A DNA stretch of 64,000 nt. It comes from Planctomycetota bacterium (GTDB lineage: Bacteria > Planctomycetota > PUPC01 > JACPCR01). The stretch is from the NCBI GenBank assembly GCA_016179685.1, contig JACPCR010000053.1, forward strand, positions 62,001 through 126,000, in the 5' to 3' direction. This document shows, piece by piece, positions 36,364-43,125 of this stretch (position 1 is its first letter; the number at the start of each line of letters is the position of its first letter). The translations under genes and the position numbers were made by a program. Under the pieces are notes generated by a model. The model was not told the DNA's origin, searched no databases, and saw nothing but the letters and a program-made list of their open reading frames with translations.

Positions 36364-36475
36364 GGCGTCCCCCTGGTCTAGTGGTTTGAAAATCACGCCC
36401 TCTACTCTACAGTATACCCATTCAAGACTTCCCCTTCGGGTTCCTGTCGAGCGAAGTCCGCAATCCTCCAGAGAA

Positions 36476-37474
36476 ATGAAAATGTCGTACCGATTGATGG
36501 CTGAAGACCGTCCGGACCGTTACCGGGTGCCCGTTGAGGATTACAGCGCCTACCAGAGGCAGGGCTTCCTGGTGGTGCGCTCCCTGGTCTCCTCGGCCGA
36601 GGTCGAGGGGCTGACCCGGCATGCCATGGACCTCCTTTACGGCCGGATCGCCGTGCCGGGCGTCGAGCCGCCTCCATCCGGGGCCACCGAGGATCAGCTT
36701 CTTCAGCGATTTTCCCGCGTCCATATGCTTCATCGGAACGACGAGAAATCCGAACGATTCCTGCTAGAGCCCCGGATTCTGGACGTCCTGGAGGTCCTCA
36801 TCGGGCCCGACGTGCTGGCCCTCCAGACCATGCTGTTCTACAACTCGCCGGGCCGGGGCGGCCAAGGCTGGCATCAGGATTCCTTCTATATCACCACTTA
36901 CCCGGATTCCCTCATCGGCGCATGGCTCGCCCTCGACCGGGCCGACGAGGAAACCGGCTGCCTCTGGATCGCACCCGGATCGAATCATGAGCCCATCTAT
37001 CCCAGCCCGGACCCTCAGAGCGGGTTCGTCCACAGCGACGGGGCGTTCGGTGACCTCCATTCGGTGCAGAACGTCAGCCATCTGGAGGACGCGACGAACA
37101 CGCTGGCCCCCGTCGCCCGGAGATACCGCTGGATGCCCGTCGTGGTCGATCCCGGCGACGTCATTTTCTTCCATCCTCACCTGCTACACCGGTCGTGGCC
37201 GAACCGCAGCCCGGACCGGTGGCGAAGGGCGTTCGTCTCCCACTACTGCAATGCCCGGTCCTGGGTGCCCTGGAATCACGGCGGCCCGTATGAGGGGGAA
37301 TGTGCGAACGCGCTTCATATCCTGGCGCGGGGCATGACGCACCTGCCCTATGCCAAGCCGAAGTTCGGCACCCCGTGCGCCGCCCTCGAGCCGCCGGTAG
37401 TCGTCTCGGGCCGCACGGCGGCCCGCGTGATGGCCAAGGAAGGAGAGATGGCCAAAAGCGAGGTGAAGGCCTAG
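36476..37474 (+). CDS. Phytanoyl-CoA dioxygenase (PhyH) family protein
   Basis: The ATG at 36476 is chosen; a second in-frame ATG lies 6 bp on, at 36482. The Fe(II)/2-oxoglutarate triad is visible: HXD in GWHQDSFYIT, the distal His in FFHPHLLHRSWPN, and an Arg shortly after for 2-oxoglutarate. The family hydroxylates diverse small molecules or lipids. It is a 332-residue cytoplasmic protein, divergent from the propeller protein. Confidence 0.9.
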   Translation: MKMSYRLMAEDRPDRYRVPVEDYSAYQRQGFLVVRSLVSSAEVEGLTRHAMDLLYGRIAVPGVEPPPSGATEDQLLQRFSRVHMLHRNDEKSERFLLEPRILDVLEVLIGPDVLALQTMLFYNSPGRGGQGWHQDSFYITTYPDSLIGAWLALDRADEETGCLWIAPGSNHEPIYPSPDPQSGFVHSDGAFGDLHSVQNVSHLEDATNTLAPVARRYRWMPVVVDPGDVIFFHPHLLHRSWPNRSPDRWRRAFVSHYCNARSWVPWNHGGPYEGECANALHILARGMTHLPYAKPKFGTPCAALEPPVVVSGRTAARVMAKEGEMAKSEVKA

Positions 37475-37548
37475 CCCCAATACTGTTCCGTTCAGCGCAC
37501 AAACTGTCGCTTCCGTATCGTTTGGCCTTGGCGAGGTCGGAACGATGT

Positions 37549-37608
37549 GTTGGAGTTACGCCTTTAGGCGTGGTCTTATCGGACAACGGCTAAAGCCGTC
37601 ACTCCAAC
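37549..37608. repeat. Three-way-junction palindromic repeat
   Basis: Outer arms GTTGGAGT (37549) and ACTCCAAC (37601) enclose two hairpins, ACGCCTTTAGGCGT and ACGGCTAAAGCCGT. The result is a cloverleaf-like structure without a tRNA anticodon arm. It lies 75 bp after the PhyH stop. Confidence 0.6.
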
Positions 37609-37670
37609 CCCTGCACAGACGGCTCTGGCGCTGAACTGAACAGTGGACTCCTCGGATTTGGGTCTGAATC

Positions 37671-37757
37671 CCTCCGTGTCCTCCGTGGTGTCCCCTTGGG
37701 CTTTCATCCTCGCAGAGAAACAAAAGCTATTTGAACCACGGAGAGCACGAAGAGGGG
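37671..37757. repeat. Inverted repeat of CCTCCGTG / CCACGGAG type
   Basis: CCTCCGTGTCCTCCGTGGTG is approximately complementary to CCACGGAGAGCACGAAGAGG about 45 bp later. Inverted CCACGGAG repeats of this kind are widespread in unrelated bacterial genomes. No coding sequence is seen between 37475 and 37917. Confidence 0.55.
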
Positions 37758-37917
37758 TGATTTCAGTGTTTCAGGGGTCGCCATTGACGTTTATGCAGCC
37801 GAATCGGCCTGAAGAATGTCCGCGGTTGAAGATTTGGGGCCCCCAAGCGCTTATTATGGTGACGAGGCATTCTGCCGCACGCGACCTCCCTCTTCTGCCA
37901 CCGAACCTATCTATATA

Positions 37918-38976
37918 ATGCCGCTGACACGGGATAATATGAAAGAACTCCAAGACGTCATGAAGCGCCGGCTCGGCATGATGGTACCCGTCTGGTTTCC
38001 ACGGGACTTCGACCGTGAGAAGATGCGCGGACTCCTGCGGATGACCTTCTGGGACGCGGGACACTACCTGGACTGGTCGAACGTCGTGGCGGTCGTCGAT
38101 GGCGCTCCCTGGGCGGAGGAGCTTCTGAGGGAACTCGAGGCGGAGTTTCGGGCCGAGCTCGGCCGCGCCTTCGAGATTTTTCCCCTGCCTGAAAACGGCG
38201 GGAAAGGTTTGGCCCTGGCCCGAGGATTCGAAACTCTGCTGCGCCGGTCAGGCTTGACTCACTTCTGCATCCGGGACGACGACAACGACCACTCGATCTA
38301 CGACCTGCCGCACCTGGTGCGCACCCATATCCAAATCGAGGAGGAGGAGAGGAACGAGGTGGTGCTGGTGATTGGACGCAGGCGCGACCTCCGCCGGCCC
38401 CTGGGACTCTGGCGGGCGGAATTCGAGGATATCCTGAGCTACAGCGTTTGGGAGAGCGCGAAATTCTTCCTGGCGCTAAGGGGTCAGACCCTCAATGCCC
38501 AGTGGCTCGCCGCTTATGGTTGGATTCCTGACCTCGAAAGCGGCTACAAGGTTTACTCGCGCCGCGCGGCGGAGTTGGCCGTGTCCGCCATCCATCGAGC
38601 GGCGGAGGACTACCCGGACCTCCAGCTCACACGGTTCGGCGTGGAAACCGTTCCCAACGTGGAGATTCTGGCCTCGGGCGGAATCATCGGTGAAACGAGC
38701 CGCATGGCCCACGAGGAGCAGCCCCTGACCACCTTCACGCGGGGCACAACGCTTCCCCGGCTCTACGGCAACCAGACGATTTACGTGTTCCGGCGCCTGG
38801 TCATACCCCCGAGCGTGGCACGCCAGCTCGTGGATAACGCCTTGCCCCGATCACTGCTGTGCCGGACCGGGGACGGCCTGCAACTTGCCCAGGAATATCG
38901 TGCCTTGGTCTTCGAGGGCATCGGACTCGGCCGTGAGGCCGCGTCCCAGCCCATCCGAGTCGCCGGCTACTTTTGA
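37918..38976 (+). CDS. Conserved hypothetical protein, possible GT-A glycosyltransferase
   Basis: The ATG at 37918 is used; 37939 is equally plausible because a perfect TATAAT lies at 37914-37919 and overlaps the first ATG. The protein is about 352 residues. An N-terminal Rossmann-like stretch (MVPVWFPRDFD, NVVAVVDGAPW, GKGLALARGFETLLRRSG) leads to an acidic FCIRDDDNDHSIYDL that could be the DXD metal site of a GT-A glycosyltransferase. The C-terminal half (RAAELAVSAIHRAAEDYPDL) is helical. The family was not recognised with confidence. Confidence 0.65.
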   Translation: MPLTRDNMKELQDVMKRRLGMMVPVWFPRDFDREKMRGLLRMTFWDAGHYLDWSNVVAVVDGAPWAEELLRELEAEFRAELGRAFEIFPLPENGGKGLALARGFETLLRRSGLTHFCIRDDDNDHSIYDLPHLVRTHIQIEEEERNEVVLVIGRRRDLRRPLGLWRAEFEDILSYSVWESAKFFLALRGQTLNAQWLAAYGWIPDLESGYKVYSRRAAELAVSAIHRAAEDYPDLQLTRFGVETVPNVEILASGGIIGETSRMAHEEQPLTTFTRGTTLPRLYGNQTIYVFRRLVIPPSVARQLVDNALPRSLLCRTGDGLQLAQEYRALVFEGIGLGREAASQPIRVAGYF

Positions 38977-39059
38977 AGGAGATTAATCCGTTGGAGGCGG
39001 TAGGTGGAGTCAATCCCTCCTTCCAGTTTTGGTTGCGGAAGCTACGAGGGCTTCCCGCT

Positions 39060-39095
39060 GTCACCGCTGGTGGGGCCGGCCCCACCAGCGGTGAC
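39060..39095. repeat. 36-bp perfect palindrome, family F copy 2
   Basis: GTCACCGCTGGTGGGG, CCGG and CCCCACCAGCGGTGAC form an uninterrupted palindrome. It shares the GGTGGGGCCGGCYCCACC core with 12471-12510 but has different outer arms. It lies 83 bp after the glycosyltransferase-like gene. Confidence 0.75.
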
Positions 39096-39228
39096 ATGGA
39101 CACGTGATGCCTGTCTGCGCCGTACCCGCGGCAGGCAGGTCGGAGCGGGCTGCCGGGGAAGGATTTTGCGGTGCTGGTCAGGCACTCCGCGAACACGCTG
39201 TCGGTGTGAGAGGGGATCTTTGAAGAGT

Positions 39229-39345
39229 TCGTAACTCCTTAGCGAAAACTTCTGTCGTCCCTACGGGACTCTTATGGTTGATGCGCTTTTCCTTCCCAGC
39301 GCTGCGTTCGCCTTCGCGGGGCTTCGGCGAACTTGTGCCGGGCTG
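39229..39345 (+). repeat. Degenerate family G copy
   Basis: It starts AACTCCTTAGCGAAAACTTC, followed by TGTCGTCCCTACGGGACT and a CAGCGCTGCG / GGGGCTTCGG region. It matches the 5' third of the repeats at 24263 and 47079 and then diverges. It lies within a gene-free stretch (38977-39564). Confidence 0.5.
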
Positions 39346-39507
39346 TTATGTAAGGTGGCCATGTCCTTGATGTTGCCACCTTACATAACCCGTTGTATGT
39401 AAACGGTCTACGTTCAGCATACGTAACTATTTTCGGACGTTCCTACGGGACTCACAGAAACAGGCCTCCGGTGACGATCACTAAGCAGTCACGAGAAACG
39501 AAAATGG

Positions 39508-39555
39508 TTTTCTGGTTCAGAGGCGCTGAAGCACTTCTGGACCGGAAAATTCGAT
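39508..39555. repeat. Palindrome related to family B copy 5
   Basis: TTTTCTGGTTCAGA pairs with TCTGGACCGGAAAA through two G-T wobbles. The arms match those of 28449-28498, but the central AAGTGC core is degenerate. It lies about 10 bp beyond the Doc stop. Confidence 0.6.
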
Positions 39556-39564
39556 AGAAACCCC

Positions 39565-39975
39565 TCATTCAGAATTCCGTTGCGCCGGAACCGTCAGACG
39601 TTGGAAGAAGGAGACAACTTCTTCCTTGGAAATGCCACCCGACGCCACGCCAAGCGTGAGGTCCTCCAATTCTTTGTTCGCGGCAGTCAGGCGCATGCCA
39701 TTGAGCAGAATGAACACTTCGGCGGAAGCCAGAGCCGCCCGCTTGTTGCCGTCCACAAACGGATGGTTCTTGCAGAGATGGAAGAGATAGGCCGCGGCCA
39801 TGGCAGGGATGCCGTCATGCAGGAAACCTCCTCCAAACTTCGCCGAGGGCATCATCACGGCGGATTCCAGGAGACCCTGGTCGCGGACGGTGGTGATGCC
39901 TCCAAACTCGTTGATCAACCGGCAATGGATGGCGAGGACATGGCCGACCGTGAGAAAGCGGGGTGCGTCCATCAT
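39565..39975 (-). CDS. doc: Death-on-curing (Doc/Fic) family toxin
   Basis: This 136-residue protein carries the Fic/Doc signature HPFVDGNKR at residues 71-79 and the N-terminal Doc pattern FLTVGHVLAIH, LLESAVMMP. Doc kinases phosphorylate EF-Tu and arrest translation; other Fic proteins AMPylate. It overlaps the upstream antitoxin by 4 bp (ATGA), so the two are translationally coupled. Confidence 0.93.
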   Translation of the reverse strand: MMDAPRFLTVGHVLAIHCRLINEFGGITTVRDQGLLESAVMMPSAKFGGGFLHDGIPAMAAAYLFHLCKNHPFVDGNKRAALASAEVFILLNGMRLTAANKELEDLTLGVASGGISKEEVVSFFQRLTVPAQRNSE

Positions 39976-40202
39976 TCGGCCAGCCGCCGCAAGACCTCTC
40001 GCCGTTCGAGCACGACTCGCTCAAGGGCTGCCTCGAATCGCTCCTTGTCTATAGGTTTGGGATTTGTGGGCGTGATGAGGATCGAGCCGGCGTGCAGGGT
40101 CAGTTGGACCTCACCACCCTCTTCCAACCCGAGGAGTTCCAGGATGGCCTTGTCCAGAAACAAGGCGTTTCCGTTCCCAACTTTCTTGATTTGCTTGATC
40201 AT
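39972..40202 (-). CDS. AbrB/MazE-type antitoxin paired with Doc
   Basis: The ATG at 40202 (MIKQIKKVGNGNALFLDKAI) is chosen over the longer frame to 40280. The 76-residue protein has the swapped-hairpin SpoVT/AbrB DNA-binding domain at residues 3-48 and a C-terminal helical tail that would bind the toxin. Such antitoxins usually autoregulate the operon. Doc is classically paired with Phd; an AbrB-type partner is a known variation. Confidence 0.88.
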   Translation of the reverse strand: MIKQIKKVGNGNALFLDKAILELLGLEEGGEVQLTLHAGSILITPTNPKPIDKERFEAALERVVLERREVLRRLAE

Positions 40203-40375
40203 CACGGGCCTCTCTTTACTCGAGTATGAGCGCTCCAAAGTGGAAGTGTATCCCGGCTTGCGTGCCCAACACCCCGGCAATGGTTTATACTATGTTACAA
40301 CGACAAGGCGATACCATCAAGAGCGTCAAACTCGAGATTCGAGATTCAGACGAGCCCGGCGAATTTGCGGCAGAC

Positions 40376-40498
40376 CTATTCCACGGTAAGCAGGGCGAGG
40401 ACGGCAGGCGAGTCCCAGAGCCGCCAGGTCCTCTCCAGCTTCTCCACGCGCTCCTTGGGCAGGAGTCGCATGAAGAATCTTTCCAGCAGGATTGAAAC
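40376..40498 (-). pseudogene. Possible gene fragment upstream of the Doc operon
   Basis: A minus-strand frame reads SILLERFFMRLLPKERVEKL and then ERTWRLWDSPAVLALLTVE before a TAG at 40376-40378. It looks like a protein C-terminus but has no credible upstream part. Across 40203-40744 nothing else is convincingly coding; a plus-strand stretch near 40570-40690 is weakly protein-like. Confidence 0.25.
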
Positions 40499-40712
40499 TT
40501 GAAACCCCACCGGTAGGAGCAGGTGGAGTCAATTGAATAGCCAGGTCCTGGCATTCTTGCAGGAACGCATCGGACCTCGCTGCGGGCCGCTCGATACGTG
40601 GTGGAAGCCATGGCATCGGGCGTGTCCCTGGTGACCTCCTCGACGGGCGCCCTCGTCTTCATCAGTATGATGCGGGGAAAGGGATCGTTTTGAAAAATCC
40701 CTACTTGCCCGG

Positions 40713-40739
40713 ATTTCTCATCCCGGCAGGGTGAGAAAT
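40713..40739. repeat. Palindrome, family E copy 2 (likely terminator)
   Basis: ATTTCTCATCCC and GGGTGAGAAAT enclose GGCA; one base is missing relative to copy 1 at 27390. Both copies are followed by CCGGGCT. It lies at the 3' end of the ERCC4 nuclease gene. Confidence 0.7.
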
Positions 40740-40744
40740 CCGGG

Positions 40745-41437
40745 CTAACTCAATACCTCCCGCATCCGCGAGGCAATCGCTTCACCGATTCCCGGGACCG
40801 AGGCCAGGTCGTCCGCGCTGGCTCGAACGATGGCCTCCACCGTGCCGAATTTCTCCAGTAATTTCCTGGCCCGCTTGGGGCCGATCGACGGAAAGCCTTG
40901 TAATACAAAGAGTTGTCTCGCCTTCTTGCCCTTTGGCCGGTAGCCCCGCCGGCAGAGTCCCTCACGCAGGCACAGGCGCTCCTGCCGGGCAGCATAGACC
41001 ATCAGCCGGGCGGACTCTTCCGGATCGAATGACCGGAGAAGGGGGATTCGCAGGATCAGGGTGAGACTGATCAGGGCGCCCTGGAGGCATTCTCGGCTGA
41101 CTCCCGACGAGGCCAGGGCTTTCAGTCCGCCTTCGAGAATGAGCACGGGATGGCGGCTGCTCGCGGCCAAACGACCGGCCTGACTCAAGAACCTGCCGCT
41201 GACGATGGCCTGAGCGAGGTCCAGAAGGGTCTTTCTTTCGAAGAGCAGCCGGCTCTGAACTTGGTAATCGCCGAGGGGCAGGCGGTCGATCCGCACTTCG
41301 ACATCCGGATAGGTCATCAAGTTCTCGATGACGCCTGCGCCCCTTTCGCGGTCGTCGGCGACGACTCGGACGAGTGATGGTTCGGCTTCGTCCAGCGGGT
41401 GTGGGACAGAAGATTCCAAGTGTCCATCTCCTTTCAT
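40745..41437 (-). CDS. ERCC4-domain (XPF/Mus81-type) nuclease with helix-hairpin-helix
   Basis: The ATG at 41437 is chosen because the frame further upstream lies inside the family G repeat. The 230-residue protein has the nuclease core residues VVADDRERG (near 25-33), GDY (56-58) and ERKT...D (67-73), matching the metal-dependent ERCC4 fold. Tandem HhH motifs (FPSIGPKRARKLLEKFG; VPGIGEAIASRM) occupy the C-terminal ~55 residues. This compact nuclease plus (HhH)2 layout resembles archaeal XPF without the helicase and is uncommon in bacteria. It probably cleaves branched DNA in repair. It is not in an operon. Confidence 0.9.
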   Translation of the reverse strand: MKGDGHLESSVPHPLDEAEPSLVRVVADDRERGAGVIENLMTYPDVEVRIDRLPLGDYQVQSRLLFERKTLLDLAQAIVSGRFLSQAGRLAASSRHPVLILEGGLKALASSGVSRECLQGALISLTLILRIPLLRSFDPEESARLMVYAARQERLCLREGLCRRGYRPKGKKARQLFVLQGFPSIGPKRARKLLEKFGTVEAIVRASADDLASVPGIGEAIASRMREVLS

Positions 41438-41448
41438 TGCCCCCCGCA

Positions 41449-41640
41449 ACTGCTGAACGAACAGCCTTCTGTCGTCCTTCCCGAACTTGTCCCTACGGGA
41501 GTGATCTTCGATACAGGGCTTTATGGAGACATTCATCTGTCATCCCAGGGCGGCGCTTCGCTTGCCCTGGGATATTTCATTTAGCCCAGTTCGGGGCTCT
41601 TCTGAGATAGTCAACAGGAAAGGTTCACCAAGTTCTTACT
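41449..41640 (+). repeat. ~190-bp structured repeat, family G copy 2, with nested insert
   Basis: It aligns with 24263-24422 at near identity, except for about 34 extra bases (CCGAACTTGTCCCTACGGGA onward) near 41479-41513. These match the family H hairpin sequence seen at 46810 and 46866-46895. It lies directly 5' of the ERCC4 gene. Confidence 0.75.
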
Positions 41641-41692
41641 GTCCCCCATTTCTTTAATCCCCAACGAGCGCCGGAAAGCGACAAGAATCGAA

Positions 41693-41777
41693 TGAAATCC
41701 GCTGCGCCCTTCTGGCTCGCGGATTTCAGAGCCAAAGTTGGCCCGGCTTCGCCGGCCGAACCCTGGCGGGGAAACGA
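41693..41777 (-). repeat. Double-hairpin repeat, family D copy 3
   Basis: On the minus strand it reads like 30955-31033: a GGC-rich hairpin, then TCTGAAATCCGCG...GCGGATTTCA. It is followed at once by family C copy 2, in the same relative order as C1 and D1 near 30.9 kb. Confidence 0.7.
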
Positions 41778-41838
41778 AAGTCCTTAAGGCGCAACTCAAA
41801 CTTAAAAAGTTTTTTCAAGTTTGACGCGCCAAGCGCCT
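41778..41838 (-). repeat. Dispersed hairpin repeat, family C copy 2
   Basis: On the minus strand it reads AGGCGCTTGGCGCG, then TCAAACTTGAAAAAACTT and AAGTTTGAGTTGCGCCTTA. It is the closest relative of 58744-58798. The C and D elements are adjacent, as they are near 30.9 kb. Confidence 0.75.
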
Positions 41839-41840
41839 AA

Positions 41841-41885
41841 GAGGCGAGTTCACAAGTGCACCATCACTTGCGAACTCGTCTCCTC
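41841..41885. repeat. Palindrome, family B copy 3
   Basis: GAGGCGAGTTCACAAGTG pairs with CACTTGCGAACTCGTCTC with two interruptions. It has the AAGTG core of family B with its own arms. It lies 3' of the Gfo/Idh gene. Confidence 0.65.
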
Positions 41886-41967
41886 GTGCCATGTCCATCC
41901 ACCGCATCCGTGGGGCGGGTCTGACCGGTCGTGACGACGTTCAGGCCTGACGGGCAGGGACGGCCGC

Positions 41968-43011
41968 CTACCAGCTCGAAACCCAGCGATTGCGATTGGG
42001 GATGGGCGGCTTGACGGCGACGCCGCCCTGCAGGTGTGACTCGTAGAGGCCGAAGCCGATCTCGGTGCCCAGCAGGGTGGCCCGGAGATTGCTCACGCCT
42101 GGGCGGCCGGTCCGGATCGACTCGACCAGCTCGCGGACCTTTCGTTCCGTGCCGCTCCAGTGCGTTACCGGCTGCACGGGCAGGGGATCGTAAGCCGGAT
42201 TCCGTCCATCCTGGCGGCGCACGGAGAGGCATTCGCCGTCGTTCTGGATGCGGAGGATGCCTTTCTCGCAGACCACCTCGTACTCTCCATTCTTCCCGGT
42301 TCCTGCCACGTGGAGGGGCGTGCCCGTATGGAATTCAACGAGAGCGGAAAGGATGCCGGTGTCCTTGACGAAGCGGAGCTTCGACGAGTCGCCTTCAGCG
42401 GGATGGAGCGTGTCGAGGGTTCCCCGGATCGACACCGGTTCCGGGTCCCCCAGGAGATAGAGGAGCGTATCGAGGAAGTGCCCGCCGATGCTGTTTCCGG
42501 CGAATCCGACGGCGGAGCGCAGGCCGCCGAGCTCGCCGCTGGCGGCGATCTGGCGGGCCTGGCGGAAGACGGCCCAGTTGCGCCGCATGGGACCGAACTC
42601 GAGGAAGACGCCGTGGCGCTCGAAGGCGGCGCGGATGGCATCGGCCTCCTCGAGGGAGCAGCAGAGGGGCTTTTCAGCGTACATGCCCTTCACGCCGTGC
42701 TCGGCGGCGTAGACCATGACTTCCGCACGCTGCTCGGGCCGCGTCGTGATGCTGAGGATGTCGGGGCGTTCCTTGTCGATCAGCTCGCGGAAATCGGCGT
42801 AGCCCCGGGGGACGCTCCAGCGTTTCAGGAAGACCTGTAACTTGTCTTCCATGACGTCGCACGCGGCCACCATCTCGGTCTCCTCGACCCTCGCGTACGC
42901 GCCCGCGTGGCAGTAGGGGAGGACCAATCCGCCGCGCTGCTTGCCCTGGACTTCATCCTCGATCGAGCTGGCCATGCGGCCACAGCCAATGATGCCCACT
43001 CGTAACCTCAT
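41968..43011 (-). CDS. Gfo/Idh/MocA-family NAD(P)-dependent oxidoreductase
   Basis: The ATG at 43011 (MRLRVGIIGCGRMASSIEDE) starts directly on the Rossmann fold; the 10-residue extension is not needed. The 347-residue protein shows GIIGCGRM, the EKPLCC catalytic motif (EKP near residue 97) and the C-terminal substrate domain (GGHFLDTLLYLLGDPEPV). The family oxidises sugars, sugar acids or inositols. Its substrate is unknown. A tandem-heptamer hairpin separates it from the kinase gene upstream. Confidence 0.9.
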   Translation of the reverse strand: MRLRVGIIGCGRMASSIEDEVQGKQRGGLVLPYCHAGAYARVEETEMVAACDVMEDKLQVFLKRWSVPRGYADFRELIDKERPDILSITTRPEQRAEVMVYAAEHGVKGMYAEKPLCCSLEEADAIRAAFERHGVFLEFGPMRRNWAVFRQARQIAASGELGGLRSAVGFAGNSIGGHFLDTLLYLLGDPEPVSIRGTLDTLHPAEGDSSKLRFVKDTGILSALVEFHTGTPLHVAGTGKNGEYEVVCEKGILRIQNDGECLSVRRQDGRNPAYDPLPVQPVTHWSGTERKVRELVESIRTGRPGVSNLRATLLGTEIGFGLYESHLQGGVAVKPPIPNRNRWVSSW

Positions 43012-43041
43012 GAGATGTTCTCCAGTAGCGTTCAGTTGCAC

Positions 43042-43113
43042 AGGTGTCAGGTGTCAGGTGTCAGGTGTCAGGTCGGAACATTCCTGACACCTGACACCTG
43101 ACACCTGACACCT
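43042..43113. repeat. Inverted tandem heptamer array (GTGTCAG x4 per arm)
   Basis: Left arm 43042-43072 consists of four GTGTCAG units and pairs perfectly over 31 bp with 43083-43113 (CTGACAC units). The loop is TCGGAACATT. It starts 13 bp beyond the stop of the large kinase, so it probably terminates that transcript, though there is no T-tract. It is an unusually regular structure. Confidence 0.9.
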
Positions 43114-43125
43114 TGTATTGTGGCG

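Noticed and set aside
37549..37608. Possible tRNA
   Set aside because: There is a three-way junction but no anticodon arm, no T-loop sequence and no CCA-compatible acceptor.
41438..41536. N-terminal extension of the ERCC4 nuclease
   Set aside because: It is encoded by the family G repeat, whose other copies are non-coding.
43042..43113. Possible CRISPR array
   Set aside because: Units are seven bases with no spacers and the array is inverted on itself; no cas genes are present.
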